19,115 nucleotides of DNA, taken from NCBI GenBank assembly GCA_025769875.1, contig JAGFNK010000885.1:1-19115 (forward strand), in the 5' to 3' direction. Source of the stretch: Russula earlei. Lineage: Eukaryota; Basidiomycota; Agaricomycetes; Russulales; Russulaceae. Position 1 is the first letter of the stretch. Each line of letters opens with the position of its first letter. Below the pieces are notes generated by a model. It was not told where the DNA came from. It saw nothing but the letters and a program-made list of their open reading frames with translations, and did no database searches. This document shows, one piece after another, positions 7,183 through 17,424 of this stretch. A program made the translations under genes and the position numbers.

Positions 7183-9689
7183 CTAATTGATATGCATCCT
7201 CTGGCAGTTCACGCACATCCCCGTGGCGCGTCCCACCGCCTGCACAAAGTTCATGCAGTCGCCAGTCTGACTGTCCTGTAATCCATACACTGGCGGCGGT
7301 GGTGGCGCTCGTACGTCAGGTCGACGTGGCGGCGGGGGCGGGGGCGGCGCCTTTCGTACGTCGGTTTGCCTGCGTGGTAGTGGCGGGGGTACTTTCTTCG
7401 GGTGCCCACTGCTCGCGTTATCTTGGTTCCGAGAGACGACGAACCCGTCGTCATCACTTGCGCGTCGGCGTACGAGTCTGGATTGCTCCTGCTCCGACTC
7501 ATCTGCCGCGCTCTCCGCAAGGCTCTCCGAATCGTAGCTATGTCCGTACCCGCTCCCGAGTGAGGCACTCGTAAGTGGTCCGTGCTCCGAGTCCGTATAC
7601 TGCGCCATCGCATGGTGATCACCAAATGGATGTGATGGGTTAATGTCGTCGCGCTCGGTGTTGGTCGTCCGTGCATGCGCCGTGTCGAGGCTGCTGCGTG
7701 GAGGAATTGATGTATCGCTATCCACAAGTGTTTGCCGGCTGCCTGAAAGCGAGTCCGTCGCCGCATCCGAGCTTGCTTTGGATGACGACTTTCTGGGAAG
7801 TAGTGAAGACGTAGGGGCGGCAGGTGGCTTAGATGGGGCGCGGTGAGATTTTGTCGTAATGGGCTCCGTGTACACAGAGGGGAACAGGCCTTTCTTTCCG
7901 TCGAGTTGGCCCATCATCCAACCGTCGATAACCTCCCCAACGACGACAATCTCATCGCCAGTATGAAACGACAGTTCGTCAGAACTACCACGGTAATCGC
8001 TCACTGCGCGGACGACCTTCAGACCTTCAGTCTCCCTGCCGCGTGTCCTTGGGCCTAAGGCTGGAATACGAGCGGAAGTGTTGTTCTGTTGAGACTTGGA
8101 CCATTTCCCGAGGGAAAGCAACGAGGCGCTCCTCGAGACCTGGGTAGGGCTTCCGGGTGTTCCTTCGGAGTCACTGCTGTCGCTCTCATCGTCGTCACCA
8201 CTGCGCAGAGATGTGAATTGCTCGCGGTCCTTCTTCGGACCATTACGGCCCCACACGGACCAGCTCCCCTTTTTCTTCTCATCTTTTTCTCTCTTATCCC
8301 GCGCCACGTCCACGGCGCTACCTGTAGTCGTTTGAGAATCGGATCGTTTGCGGCTGCTGCGCACAGATCCTGAAGAACCTTTGCGAGAACGCGGCCGCGG
8401 CGATGGCACGTCGTCTATGCTGGCGGCACTATCTGATGAAGGAGAACGTGATCGGGCACGAGCTTTCGAACTAGCACGCGACCTGATTTTGGGCCCGGGC
8501 GACTCGGCCCCTTCGCGAGAAAAATCGTACATTGGACCTATGGGTCTTCGTGGCTCCATCAGGTTCGCGATTTGTTCTCTGCGGAATTGGAGTTTATCGC
8601 TCAGTCTTAGATAAGGAACAGCACGCACCTTCCAGGCCAATTATCCTTGACATCTCGCAGGATCTGGGTATATTGTTCAGCATAGTTGAGTTCGCTGTGC
8701 AGGAGAGAACCGAGCTCGCGGATTTGATCGATCTCATTTTGTTGAATGGCTTCAATGCGTGATTGGACCTCAAGTTCAGCCTCGTCGCTTCAAAGGGACG
8801 TTGTCAGATCAAGTGAATTGAGGCGATAAATGTACATACTATCGGAATTCGGATTTCTCGAGTTCTTCTTGAGCCTCACGTCGGTCCTTTTCTTTAGCCT
8901 TCTTGTTGTTTTCCACGCGCTCGACTTGCTTCATGGCAGCATCTCTATTCAGCCTTTGTGAAATGATCAGTCTCACCCTCCGGACGACGGTGCTCGGGTT
9001 TCTTCACACCTGCGAGTCTCGAGTTTTTTTCTTTCAGCCTCATAGTCTTTGATTTGATCTAGGAAGCGTTCAAGTGCGATGATGAGAGAGCTGCCCAGAG
9101 TTCGGCCCAGAGCCTCCTGTGCTGTCGCAATATTACAGAATGCACGTCCAAATGTGATAAGCGCCTGTCCTGTACGTCATCGTTAAGCAGAGCTGGCTGG
9201 GCAGGCGGTAATGCCATGGTTACCAAGCAGAGAGTCATCATCAAAGTCTTCGCCGTGACGGACCATGGTGATTCCAAAAGCCTCTCTGGGAAGCAGCTTG
9301 TCGGAATCATCGAGAGCGGGGGAGACCTTTTTCTTGGATATGGACTTGTGGTATCGTTCTGCAGCGAGTTGGAGTCTTGAAGGGGTGGCAACAAGTCCGG
9401 GATCGGTGACAGGAAGACGGGGAGAGGAGATCGGGTAGACGCACCTATGTAGGCCTTCTTTGCGGAGTTCTATCTCCTGCTCGAGCTCCTTGGCTTCACC
9501 TGTGAGCGTCGTCTTCTCTTTGGCGTTGATGACCTCATCGGCCCACTGCGAACCGGTGGCGCCACTGTTCAGCCTGTGAGCCAGATGGGGTGAGAGGGCG
9601 CACCTGACGCAACCTTCCGAGCTATAGTACACGCGAGTTGTGTGAGATTGAAGAGCAGGAGAGGGATCACTCACTCGCTTTGTGGCCAT
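7183..9689 (-). CDS. BAR-domain and SH3-domain protein, endocytosis/polarity adaptor (8 exons, 704 aa)
   Basis: Exons on the minus strand are 9689-9675, 9621-9604, 9545-9445, 9375-9224, 9169-9010, 8953-8840, 8787-8629 and 8578-7183. They sum to 2115 nt, exactly 705 codons. Residues 1-240 form a BAR-type coiled-coil: QWADEVINAKEKT, ELEQEIELRKEGL, SKKKVSPALDD, a charged KKAKEKDRREAQEELEKSE helix, and a last helix ending LRDVKDNW. A basic Ser/Arg-rich linker follows. An SH3 domain covers about 426-480 (AVSDYRG, ELSFHTGDEIVVV, DGWMMGQLDGKKGLFPSVY). The tail has polyproline tracts (about 635-674) and a C-terminal C681-x13-C-x2-C-x3-H702 motif. BAR domains bend membranes and SH3 domains bind Pro-rich partners, as in Rvs167/Hob1; the exact orthologue is uncertain. 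No frame breaks are present. Confidence 0.85.
9604..9621 (-). other. 18-nt microexon in the BAR-SH3 gene
   Basis: This exon encodes LGRLRQ and is flanked by introns 9622-9674 (GTGAGT..TATAG) and 9546-9603 (GTGCGC..TTCGCAG), all phase 0. It yields MATKR-LGRLRQ-WADEVI, the expected BAR N terminus. Without it, an open frame runs straight through the introns and hides them. Confidence 0.75.
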
Positions 9690-9905
9690 GGTCTGTGATA
9701 TTTATTATTTTGATGGTATTTGTTATTTTGATCTTCTAGCGCGTTATTTGTTCGTGTTTGTTTTGCCTGCTCCTCGTGCGCACCCCGTGGCTCTCGACGT
9801 TAGCATTACCATCGACAACGACGACCCCGCGGGTTTTGAAAGGGTAAGGCCATGCCGCCTCGATCGTGAATATTAATTGATTCATACCAGTAGCAACCAC
9901 ACGCC
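9690..9905. promoter_or_regulatory. Divergent (bidirectional) intergenic promoter
   Basis: Only 216 bp separate the start codons of the BAR-SH3 gene (minus) and the Msb1-like gene (plus), so both promoters must lie here or overlap into the genes. The left half is AT-rich and carries a repeated TTATTTTGAT at 9705-9714 and 9723-9732, one 18-bp step apart. No classical TATA box is evident near the right-hand start; AATATTAATTGATT lies at about 9870. Confidence 0.6.
9705..9732. repeat. Direct repeat TTATTTTGAT x2 in divergent promoter
   Basis: Two identical 10-bp copies lie at 9705-9714 and 9723-9732, 18 bp start to start. A paired regulator site or a small AT-rich duplication would both explain them. 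Confidence 0.5.
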
Positions 9906-12900
9906 ATGCCTTCTTTCCTCTCCAGGCTTCTAGGACGTAAGAAAGGACAGGATCCAGAACTATCCCCAGACGACCAGGGATATCCTCCTCCCTTACTAGA
10001 AGGTAAATTCGAGGCCATTTCCCCCAATGTCTCACCCTCCGCCGCGTTCTTCACCGACCCCGGAGCGGCACAAATCCGTGGGGATGACAAGCTGAAAGAC
10101 AAGGAATCTCCCTTCTACCTCTTTCGCGCGAGACCGCGTCCCTCCCCAGACGTGCATACCCCGTTGAAAGCCGCTCCAGATGTCCCTCACCTATCCCTCA
10201 ATCTTCCCGTCACCAAGGTCCGCGGTCGAGCTTTGGACGTAGTCTTTGAAGCCGCTCCTGAAACGTCTGCCCTCCTCGATGACGATACTATCGGAGAGAA
10301 GCGTCTCACCCCTCACGAAGCCCTCTCTCTTGTGCGCTCATGTTCTCAAGTCATCGTCGAACGTGGTATGTTTCCCTCCCGCCTCTAACCGAACGTCGCC
10401 ATCATGCCCCATCGTTTCCCAGGTCTTGAGACTCTCGGCGTCATGCACCCACACTGGCACTCTGCGTCACCTGAAATCCAGCGCAGACTTATCTCCCTCT
10501 ATCTTCTATCTTTGACTTCCGCCAGCTTCAAAGACACAGCTTCACTTACCGCCACAATGGCATTCGAATCCGAACTCCACTATGTTCGTTCGCCACAGGA
10601 CGTCGCTGCCGTCCTTCGTTGGGGTTTGCGACACCTCAGATTGGACGGTGATAGTTTCGGCAACGAGTCTGGTGATTGGACGTGGTATCACACGTTTGCC
10701 GAGGCCGAGCGCGCGGCCTCCTATCCACCTGAGGCTTTCTCCAAACTACTTATTCCTCAGCTCCCTGCCGCACACACTGAACTTCTCCTTGCCACGCTTG
10801 ACATCATTTCATCTCTCTCAACACGCGGCGATGCAAATGGTAGCTCAGGCAGCAAGCTCTCGAAATTGTTCGGTCTATGGCTACTTATCTCTGAGCGCTC
10901 TGTGCAAGGCGACGACTGGACGGCATTCTATGACCGATGGGCCCGCGCCGGGCGCATCCTTGAACACTTGTTTTTGGCTCGGATACGGTTTGCTTCTATC
11001 CTTTTCAGCTCTCTCACACCCCTGACAATCTCACCTACAGCAATGATGCACCTAATTTACCACGTCGGCTCACTGACCTTATTGAACACTACCCTTACGA
11101 TCACGTCTCCGACTTTCCCAAGGACGACCTGTTGCCACGTCCGCGATTCTCAACGAGGCAATATGATGCATTATTCGTGCGGTTGGACACGGAATATGCT
11201 GCCGCCTTGAAGCCCAAGTCACATCCGCTTCGGCTCATCGCAGACGCTCTCCGCGCCGAATGTACGAATGAATCCGTGACTGCTGAAGACGATAGCCTAT
11301 GGGATGCGATCAAAAAGGCCTCTCTTATTTTTGATGCTTCGGAAGGCCCTAGCGACGCTGCACCCGCAGAGCCCATTCCGATCTTCTCTAACGTCTTTTC
11401 CGATGAGACCATCCGCCTACTTTCTCTCATCCCTGTGGACGTATCAGATAAGGACAAATCTGCACCGACATTTGTGCTTCAGTCGCCTATCTCTCTCGGC
11501 CTGCAGCGATCATTCTCTCTTCCCGAGACCCCACTCAGCCCTGTTTCAGCTGATCATGGTCCTCCTCCATCAGTTAGGCAGGCCCATGTAGCCCCTATCC
11601 TTATCGCGAACAACAGCACTGCCCCAACGACTGCCTCGCCCGACACTCCGGCTGACTGGCTGCAATTCTCGAGTCAGGGATTCGGAGCCATTCCTGATTC
11701 ACGGGATTTCATTGCTAAATTGTGGGATGATGACATTGAAGTGACCGTCCCTCCCGCGCCGTTATCGCGTAAATCCTCTCGCCGCGCACACTCACGACGC
11801 TCCTCTGTTGACACCGCCCGGATGTCCGTACCACCTTTGCCTGCTCCTCCTCCACCTCCCATCTCGAAGACGACTCTGATAGCCAAGATCAAGCTAGATG
11901 AGGCCTTCATCGACTTCTGGGCTGATTCCCTTCTCGACCCGATTTCGAAACGTTGGCCACCTTTCGTACTCTGCCAGCTCAAACCACTCCCTTCATCTGC
12001 TACTTTCAGCCCCCCCACCCCGACCTGGCTCGTCATTGAGCAACGCTTAGTGTCCCTCGTTCCTGTCTCTCCAGTAAAGGAAGAGGCCGAGACCACCGTC
12101 CCACCGGCTCGTCCTCGTGCCTCATCTCCCCGTCCATCCCTCCGCACCGAGTCATCGCGGCTCAGCGCAGCGTTCTCTATCGCGTCAAAGCGCTTCACAT
12201 TCTTCACAGGAGGTAGCAACGATCCCAAGAGCCCCCAGGATAGAACCGCTCGACTGCCTCAGGTGGGCGAATTTGGGGAAGTTGCCAATGTGATAGGAGA
12301 CGATGCGCTCGCAAAAGAATCAAAAGAGGAGGCTGGAGCGAAGGTCGATGTGGGGGTGGGTGCGGCGCTGGTTGTTGATGCCGCCGCGCTCACCGTCGCT
12401 GGGGCAGCGGCGGCTGCAGTTGCAGCTACTCATGAGGAGATCGCCCAAACACCCAAGGAGAATGTTTTTTCTGCTCCAGTCTTGGAGATCGCGCGGTCTG
12501 AGCTTGCCGGGGTCTCCGTACCCAAGGCCGACCTCGTGAAAGACGAGCCCCGGCACGCTGCCACAACGCAGAATGGCCCCGCCCAGGACATTCACCAGGA
12601 TGAGGAGCATCGCGAGCTCGACCTCGAGACGGCTGCTACTCAGGGTCCTGGTGGTGCGGATGCTGCCATGGTCTCATCCGTAGATAGCAAGCCTGTCGAG
12701 ACCTACAGTCAGCTGCCAGTCACCGAAGCCGAGATTACGCAGCTAGAACAAGAAACTGTTCCTGTTGTCCCACAAATGGCAGGCCGAGCTAAAGCTGCCC
12801 CCCCTGAACCTGAAACCATACCCCTAGAGTCTGCGCCCGTTCTGGACCCACCTGCGCCAGAACCATCGACAGCGCCAGTCGTGGAATATGCAACGCCTGA

Positions 12901-15900
12901 TGAGGAGAAAGACGCAACTTTCGTCGTCTCAGAACCTGTTATCCTAGATGGACCCCCATTGGAAGAGCCCAAGTTTTCTGGGGGACCTCCAGCGGAAACG
13001 ATGCAAGTCCCTGCGGAGAGCACGCCAGTTCAGGTACCTGTTCCAGTGCCCCCTGTTGCTGCTTTTGAGGAACCCGTAGCAGAGGAGACTGTTGTCTCAC
13101 AGGTAACTATTCTTGAGACTGTCATTGGGCCCGAAGCCACTGTTCAGGATTCCCCAGCCGACGAGGCGACACCAGCTGGGCCCGACTACACTCCTGCTGA
13201 TGGATTCGTCCTGGTTTCTGAGACATCTAAGGCGGCATTGGTGGAAGCTGAAGAACCGCCGAGTGAGGTTGCCTCAGCTACTAGGCCTGAGGATGATATA
13301 TCGACGGGGAAAAACACCCAGGTCGTTCCGTTAGACGACTCGGAGCCAGTCATTGTCGAGAAACCTTCTGCCACGGAATTTGAGCCCATCCCTGCTGATG
13401 ATACTGCGCTTGCCACCCAGGTATCTCCTTTCGACGAGGGTCCGGCCGCAGATTCTGTTGACGCTGCGGAAGTTATTCCTCACCCTGAGGAACCAGCACT
13501 GGAAGTAGTTGAGCCCGCCATCGAGGAAGACGCTCCGCCCATTGTTATTCCTGTCAATGATGAAACTTTCTCAGGAAGGCCTGACGATGTGAAAGCGGCC
13601 GACTTCGAGCAAGCGACAGAACCGGCTCTGGTCCCCAATGATACCGCGCTCCCAGTCCCTGAGAATGCTGACTTCCCTGCTGCTCAATCCGCCGATGAGA
13701 CAGCCCTTTCCGATGAGGAACGAGACGCAGAACACGCACACTTCACCATCCAATCCGCAAAAGAGAGTCTTATCACGCCCCAAGTGCAGGATGCCATTAT
13801 CGAGGAGCACCCGGTGGCTGAGGAAAGTCGCGCCATCTCCGAGGTTTTCCCCGGCAAGTCCATCATGACAGGGGATCTAGCTGCATCACAGGAAGATGAA
13901 ACGTGCGCTGCGTCAGCTGAATCAGCTATTGCTGAGAGTATGGCTCTTTGTTCCACACGTTTCGACATTTTTCATGATACCCTTTCAGGCACTCCTGAAG
14001 CTGAGCTCGGGCCAGTTGGAACTTCCATCTTAAGCGGAATCTCCCCGCAAGAAATGCCAGAGGGGTCTGCGCCTGAGCCATTAACGGCCATCTCCAATGA
14101 CTCGGTGTATTCTCCGACGAACGGATTTGCAGAGCCTGCTATTGCCCATGCTGAAGCTAGCATAGGCGAGCCGGACTCTACTGTGACGACCACCGGGTAC
14201 ACGTCGATTACTGGCCCCGTCAATGAAGCATCCGCGCTGAAGGCCGAAGCAGGCATTATTCCGGAATCCCAGGCCAGCAACAATAATTCAGAGCGTGCGC
14301 TTGCTGCCGAGGAACTTTCAACACCGGTCCACAAGGTTCTTGTCGCTGTTCCCGAGGAGCCTGTGCCTCCCACTGGAGCTGAAACACATGCGGAAGCGCT
14401 GACATGTGCCGTTCAGGAGCCTGCTTCTACCACCGATGAGGCAGCCTCTGTTGCTGCAGACCACTTCACGCCGCCCCCAGTATCTGCTGCTCAGGAACCC
14501 GCTCCCGAGGAAGCAACTGCCCCCGAAGTTGCCGAGACAATCGTGGAAGCACCGGCTCCCGTTCCTGCGGAGTCAGACCCTGTTCCCGAAGAGGCCACAC
14601 TAGTTGCCACCAACGCTTCTGTTGCAAACCCAGTGCCGGCGATTCAGGAACCCGCTGCGAAGGAGGCTTCTGCTCAGGACCATACTCCTACGAAACTACC
14701 AGCGCCTGTACCTGAGGAACCCACCTCCCTCGAAGAGGCGGTGCCTGATACTGACGATGTACCCGTGCTGGAGGAACCCACTCTCATCGTCGAGGGGGCC
14801 GCAACTACAACCGGCGAAGGTCCCGCGGATTCCTCACCTATGCCTGACGAACCAACCCGAATCGTTGAGAACGCTTCACCTGCTACGAATGAAGCACCTG
14901 TAGATCCCCCACCTGCGCCGGAGGTATTCCCTGAAGAAGCTGCACCTGTTACGACCGAAGTATCCGTGCCTAAGGAACCCAATCTCATCTTCGATGAGAC
15001 TGCACCTGCTCCTAGTGAAGCACCTGCAGATCCCGCACCTGTTCCTGGGGAGCCAACCCTAATCGTTGAGGACGCTTCGCCTGCCACTATCGAAGCACGC
15101 GCAGATCCTATACCCGTCCCCGAGGAACCCGTCCCTCTCGTTGAGGAAACTGCGTCCGGTACTAACGAAGGATCAGCGGATTCTGCACCCGTGCTCAAGG
15201 AATCAGCACCATACGTTGAGGCTGCGCCTGCTGCTGACGAAGCGACCGCAAATCCTGCACTCGCACTTGAAGAACTAGCCCCTCTTCCTGAAGAGGTTGT
15301 GCCTGTCACTGACGAAGCACCCGTGCCTGCAGAGCCCACTCTCATCGTCGAGGCTGCCCCTGCTACTAGCGATGCACCTGCGGATCACACACCCGTGCCT
15401 GAGGAACCAGTCCCGATCCTTGAGGACACTGCCACTCCTTCTAGCGAAGCACCTCCAGAGCCTACTCCCGTTCCTGAGGAACCCGACCCCCTCCTCGAGG
15501 AGGTTGCGCCTGATATTGACGAAGCACCTGTGGATCCCGCATCCGTGCCCGAGGAACCGATACCATATGTTGAGGAAGCTGCGCCTGCTGTTGATGAAGC
15601 GCCCACGGATCCTGTATACGCACCCGAGGATCCCGCCTCTCTCGCTGAAGAGGCCGCGCCTGTCACTAACGAAGCACCATTGCCTCCGGAACCGATTCTC
15701 ATCGTCAAGGACGCTGCCCCCGCTACTAGCGAATCTTCTGCGGGTCCTGCACCCGTGCCTGAAGAGCTTGACTCTCTCCCTGAGGCGGAGCCTGCTTCTA
15801 ACAAAGCACCTTCGGATCCTGCACCTGAGGAACCCACCCCTCTTCTTGAGGCTGTGCCGGGTGCTAGTGAAGCACCTGCGGATCCTACACCCGCACCTGA

Positions 15901-16689
15901 GGAACCCACGACTCACCACGAGGAGGTTGTGCCTATAACTAGCGAAGCACCCCCGGCTTCCGTCCCTTTGCCCAATGAGCCTGCTTCAATCACGCAGCCC
16001 GAGATAGCTGCACTTGTTGCTGAGACTCTGGCCCCCGTTTCCGAGAAAGGCGACACGGCACCCGAGCAGTTCGCGCCGGACCACGCTGGACCCCGACACC
16101 TGGTGAACCTGCCCTCGTTGTCGAGGAGCCAGAGGAGAACTCAGCACCTCTGCCTGAAGATCCGGCCCCCCACAGCAGATAGTGCCGCCGATCCTACTAC
16201 AGATGAAACTCCAGCAAAAACCGGAGAACATGGCGCGGAAGGATTCCCCGCCCCAGAACCTGTAGCAGCGGTAGCTGACGAAAATGCCTCCGCCGCCGAA
16301 GAAACGACAACTGGCTGGGAGGGCACTGGTGAGGCAGAGCCCGCTGCTGAGGGGCCACTCCCTGCTGCAGGGGCATTAGACACACAGGAGTCCGTGGCCC
16401 GTTCGAACGATGATGCTACTGTGATCCTAACGGAACCTCTGAGCGAACCCCGCACCGCGGCTTCCGAACTAGAGGCATTTGCAGCAGCCTTGACGTCCAG
16501 TGACGCGGCTGATAATGCCTCCTCTGGTAAGATAATGCTCTTAATTTTTTCCCATTTCATGTGACCTCCCTGATATTCTATCCCCTTCGCGGGGCGATGA
16601 ATGACCCAGAACACGAACGCGAAATCGAGATCGAACCGGAATCAGTCGAGCCCGTCGCCGCTGATGAGGAGGCGGCTAACGTGGCATGA
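9906..16689 (+). CDS. Msb1/Mug8-domain protein (DUF1708 family) with giant P/A/E-rich tail (4 exons, about 2196 aa)
   Basis: Exons are 9906-10365, 10423-10987, 11041-16526 and 16610-16689; they total 6591 nt, exactly 2197 codons. Introns are 10366-10422 (GTATGT..CCCAG), 10988-11040 (GTTTGC..CTACAG, branch-like CTGAC) and 16527-16609 (GTAAGA..CCCAG). Residues about 134-460 match the Msb1/Mug8 domain: LTPHEALSLVRSCSQVIVER, GLETLGVMHPHWHSASPEIQ, WARAGRILEHLFLARIR, LPRRLTDLIEHYPY and a region ending in LIADALRAECT. A second conserved-looking part reads FIDFWADSLLDPISKRWPPF (from about 11908). The rest is a low-complexity acidic tail with tandem repeats. Yeast Msb1 and fission-yeast Mug8 act in Rho/Cdc42-dependent polarity; the same role here is inferred. 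Between 16091 and 16171 the reading frame is probably wrong by one base, which swaps about 26 repeat-like residues for basic ones. Confidence 0.8.
14700..15985 (+). repeat. Degenerate coding tandem repeat, units of 17-27 codons (consensus PVPEEPxxLVEEAAPxTxEAPADPAP)
   Basis: About 18 consecutive degenerate units run through residues about 1563-1989 of the Msb1-like protein. The longer units have the core PEEP-x(2)-L/I-V-E-E/D-A-A/S-P-x-T/S-x-E-A-P-x-D-P-x-P and the shorter ones lack the ADPAP end. The segment is rich in Pro, Glu, Ala, Ser and Thr, so it should be disordered and acidic. The GC-rich repetitive DNA also creates long spurious open frames in other phases and on the other strand. 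Confidence 0.85.
14984..15697 (+). repeat. Higher-order repeat: two copies of 357 bp (119 codons)
   Basis: The LI(V/F) residues that follow a short unit recur at 14984, 15341 and 15698, exactly 357 bp apart each time. Within each copy the units come in matching order: LI(V/F)..., PVP(L/I)(V/L)E, a middle unit, PYVE(E)AAPA.DEA, then a short EE(V/A)(V/A)PVT(D/N)EAP unit. An earlier related junction at 14783 is only 201 bp from the next, and the third copy diverges after its first unit. Confidence 0.7.
16091..16171 (+). other. Apparent compensating frameshift pair inside the Msb1-like tail
   Basis: In the annotated frame this stretch encodes a basic segment (RHLVNLPSLSRSQRRTQHLC) unlike its surroundings. 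The neighbouring frame of the same stretch reads TPGEPALVVEEPEENSAPLP, which fits the repeat consensus. The switch points coincide with a C4 run (16091-16094, one base short) and a C6 run (16166-16171, one base long), both at homopolymers. Confidence 0.7.
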
Positions 16690-17424
16690 ATCGCCTTTCG
16701 TGAACGCCCTACCTGTTTTTTCTTTCGGTATACCCGCTTGACCGATAGTAAAAAACGCCTTAGTCCAACCTCTCGGTTCAATCTTGTTTCCCTGTTCTCG
16801 ACCTTTGCTTTAACCTTGTATTCGTACGGAAGAAGCAGCCGTTTTGTATACCCTCTCTACCCCTGGAGGCCGTCCCGCGCGTACGTAGAAACACAGTTGT
16901 CTTGCTCTCTAACTTTGTCTTCTCCCTCTTTTTTCTCATCAGCATCGATTTCCGTTCATTCGCATCCATGTCGTCTCTCGTTTCCTCTTCTATCCTTTTC
17001 TCTGCGATTCAGCTTCTTTATGCAATGCACTCAACTTCGACGACACAGCGTCCATCCATCATCTACTGACTGACGAATACATATTTTGTAATTTCGCCTG
17101 AATTTTTCTCTCGTTTTACAGCTATGCTACTACCTCCTCTTTTGCACTATCAGTGTGCATTACGGTTCCTGGATCTCTCAATTGTATATATTTTTCTTCC
17201 GCGAGGTTTAGTCGGCAGTCTTGGACGTGATATATTCATCTTTTGTCTTCAGGTACATGGCGCGAGTCGACAACTACCGTTAGCCCCCAGGCACTCGGAC
17301 CACCAGGTGCACATGAATATCCAAGATGTGAAAGAACAAGGGTCCTTGAGGCATGAGGCCCGAGGCTCTATGTTTGTACAGATCCATTTCAGACATCTGG
17401 CAGATCCTTAACTTTGAAATTGTT
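16690..17424. other. Convergent intergenic spacer (3' ends of Msb1-like and glycogen phosphorylase genes)
   Basis: No gene is seen in these 735 bp. The two flanking genes point at each other, so the stretch should hold both 3' untranslated regions. T-rich blocks at about 16715-16732 and 16915-16945 are present. Open frames here are short, Ser/Arg/Phe-biased and unsupported. Confidence 0.5.

Noticed and set aside
9183..9689. Single 168-codon ORF as the start of the BAR-SH3 protein
   Set aside because: It includes readable intron sequence; splicing gives a much better family match and exact codon phase over all eight exons.
14674..15938. Long open frames on the minus strand (14674-15345, 15275-15919) and in another + frame (15297-15938)
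   Set aside because: They are by-products of the GC-rich tandem repeat in the Msb1-like gene; their products are simple Ser/Gly/Ala or Arg/Leu runs.
14700..15985. CRISPR-like or satellite array
   Set aside because: The repeats are in frame, degenerate and part of one long coding exon, with no identical repeats or unique spacers.
16095..16165. Basic patch as a nuclear signal or new motif in the Msb1-like tail
   Set aside because: The adjacent frame restores the repeat consensus, so the patch is probably an artefact of two one-base errors.
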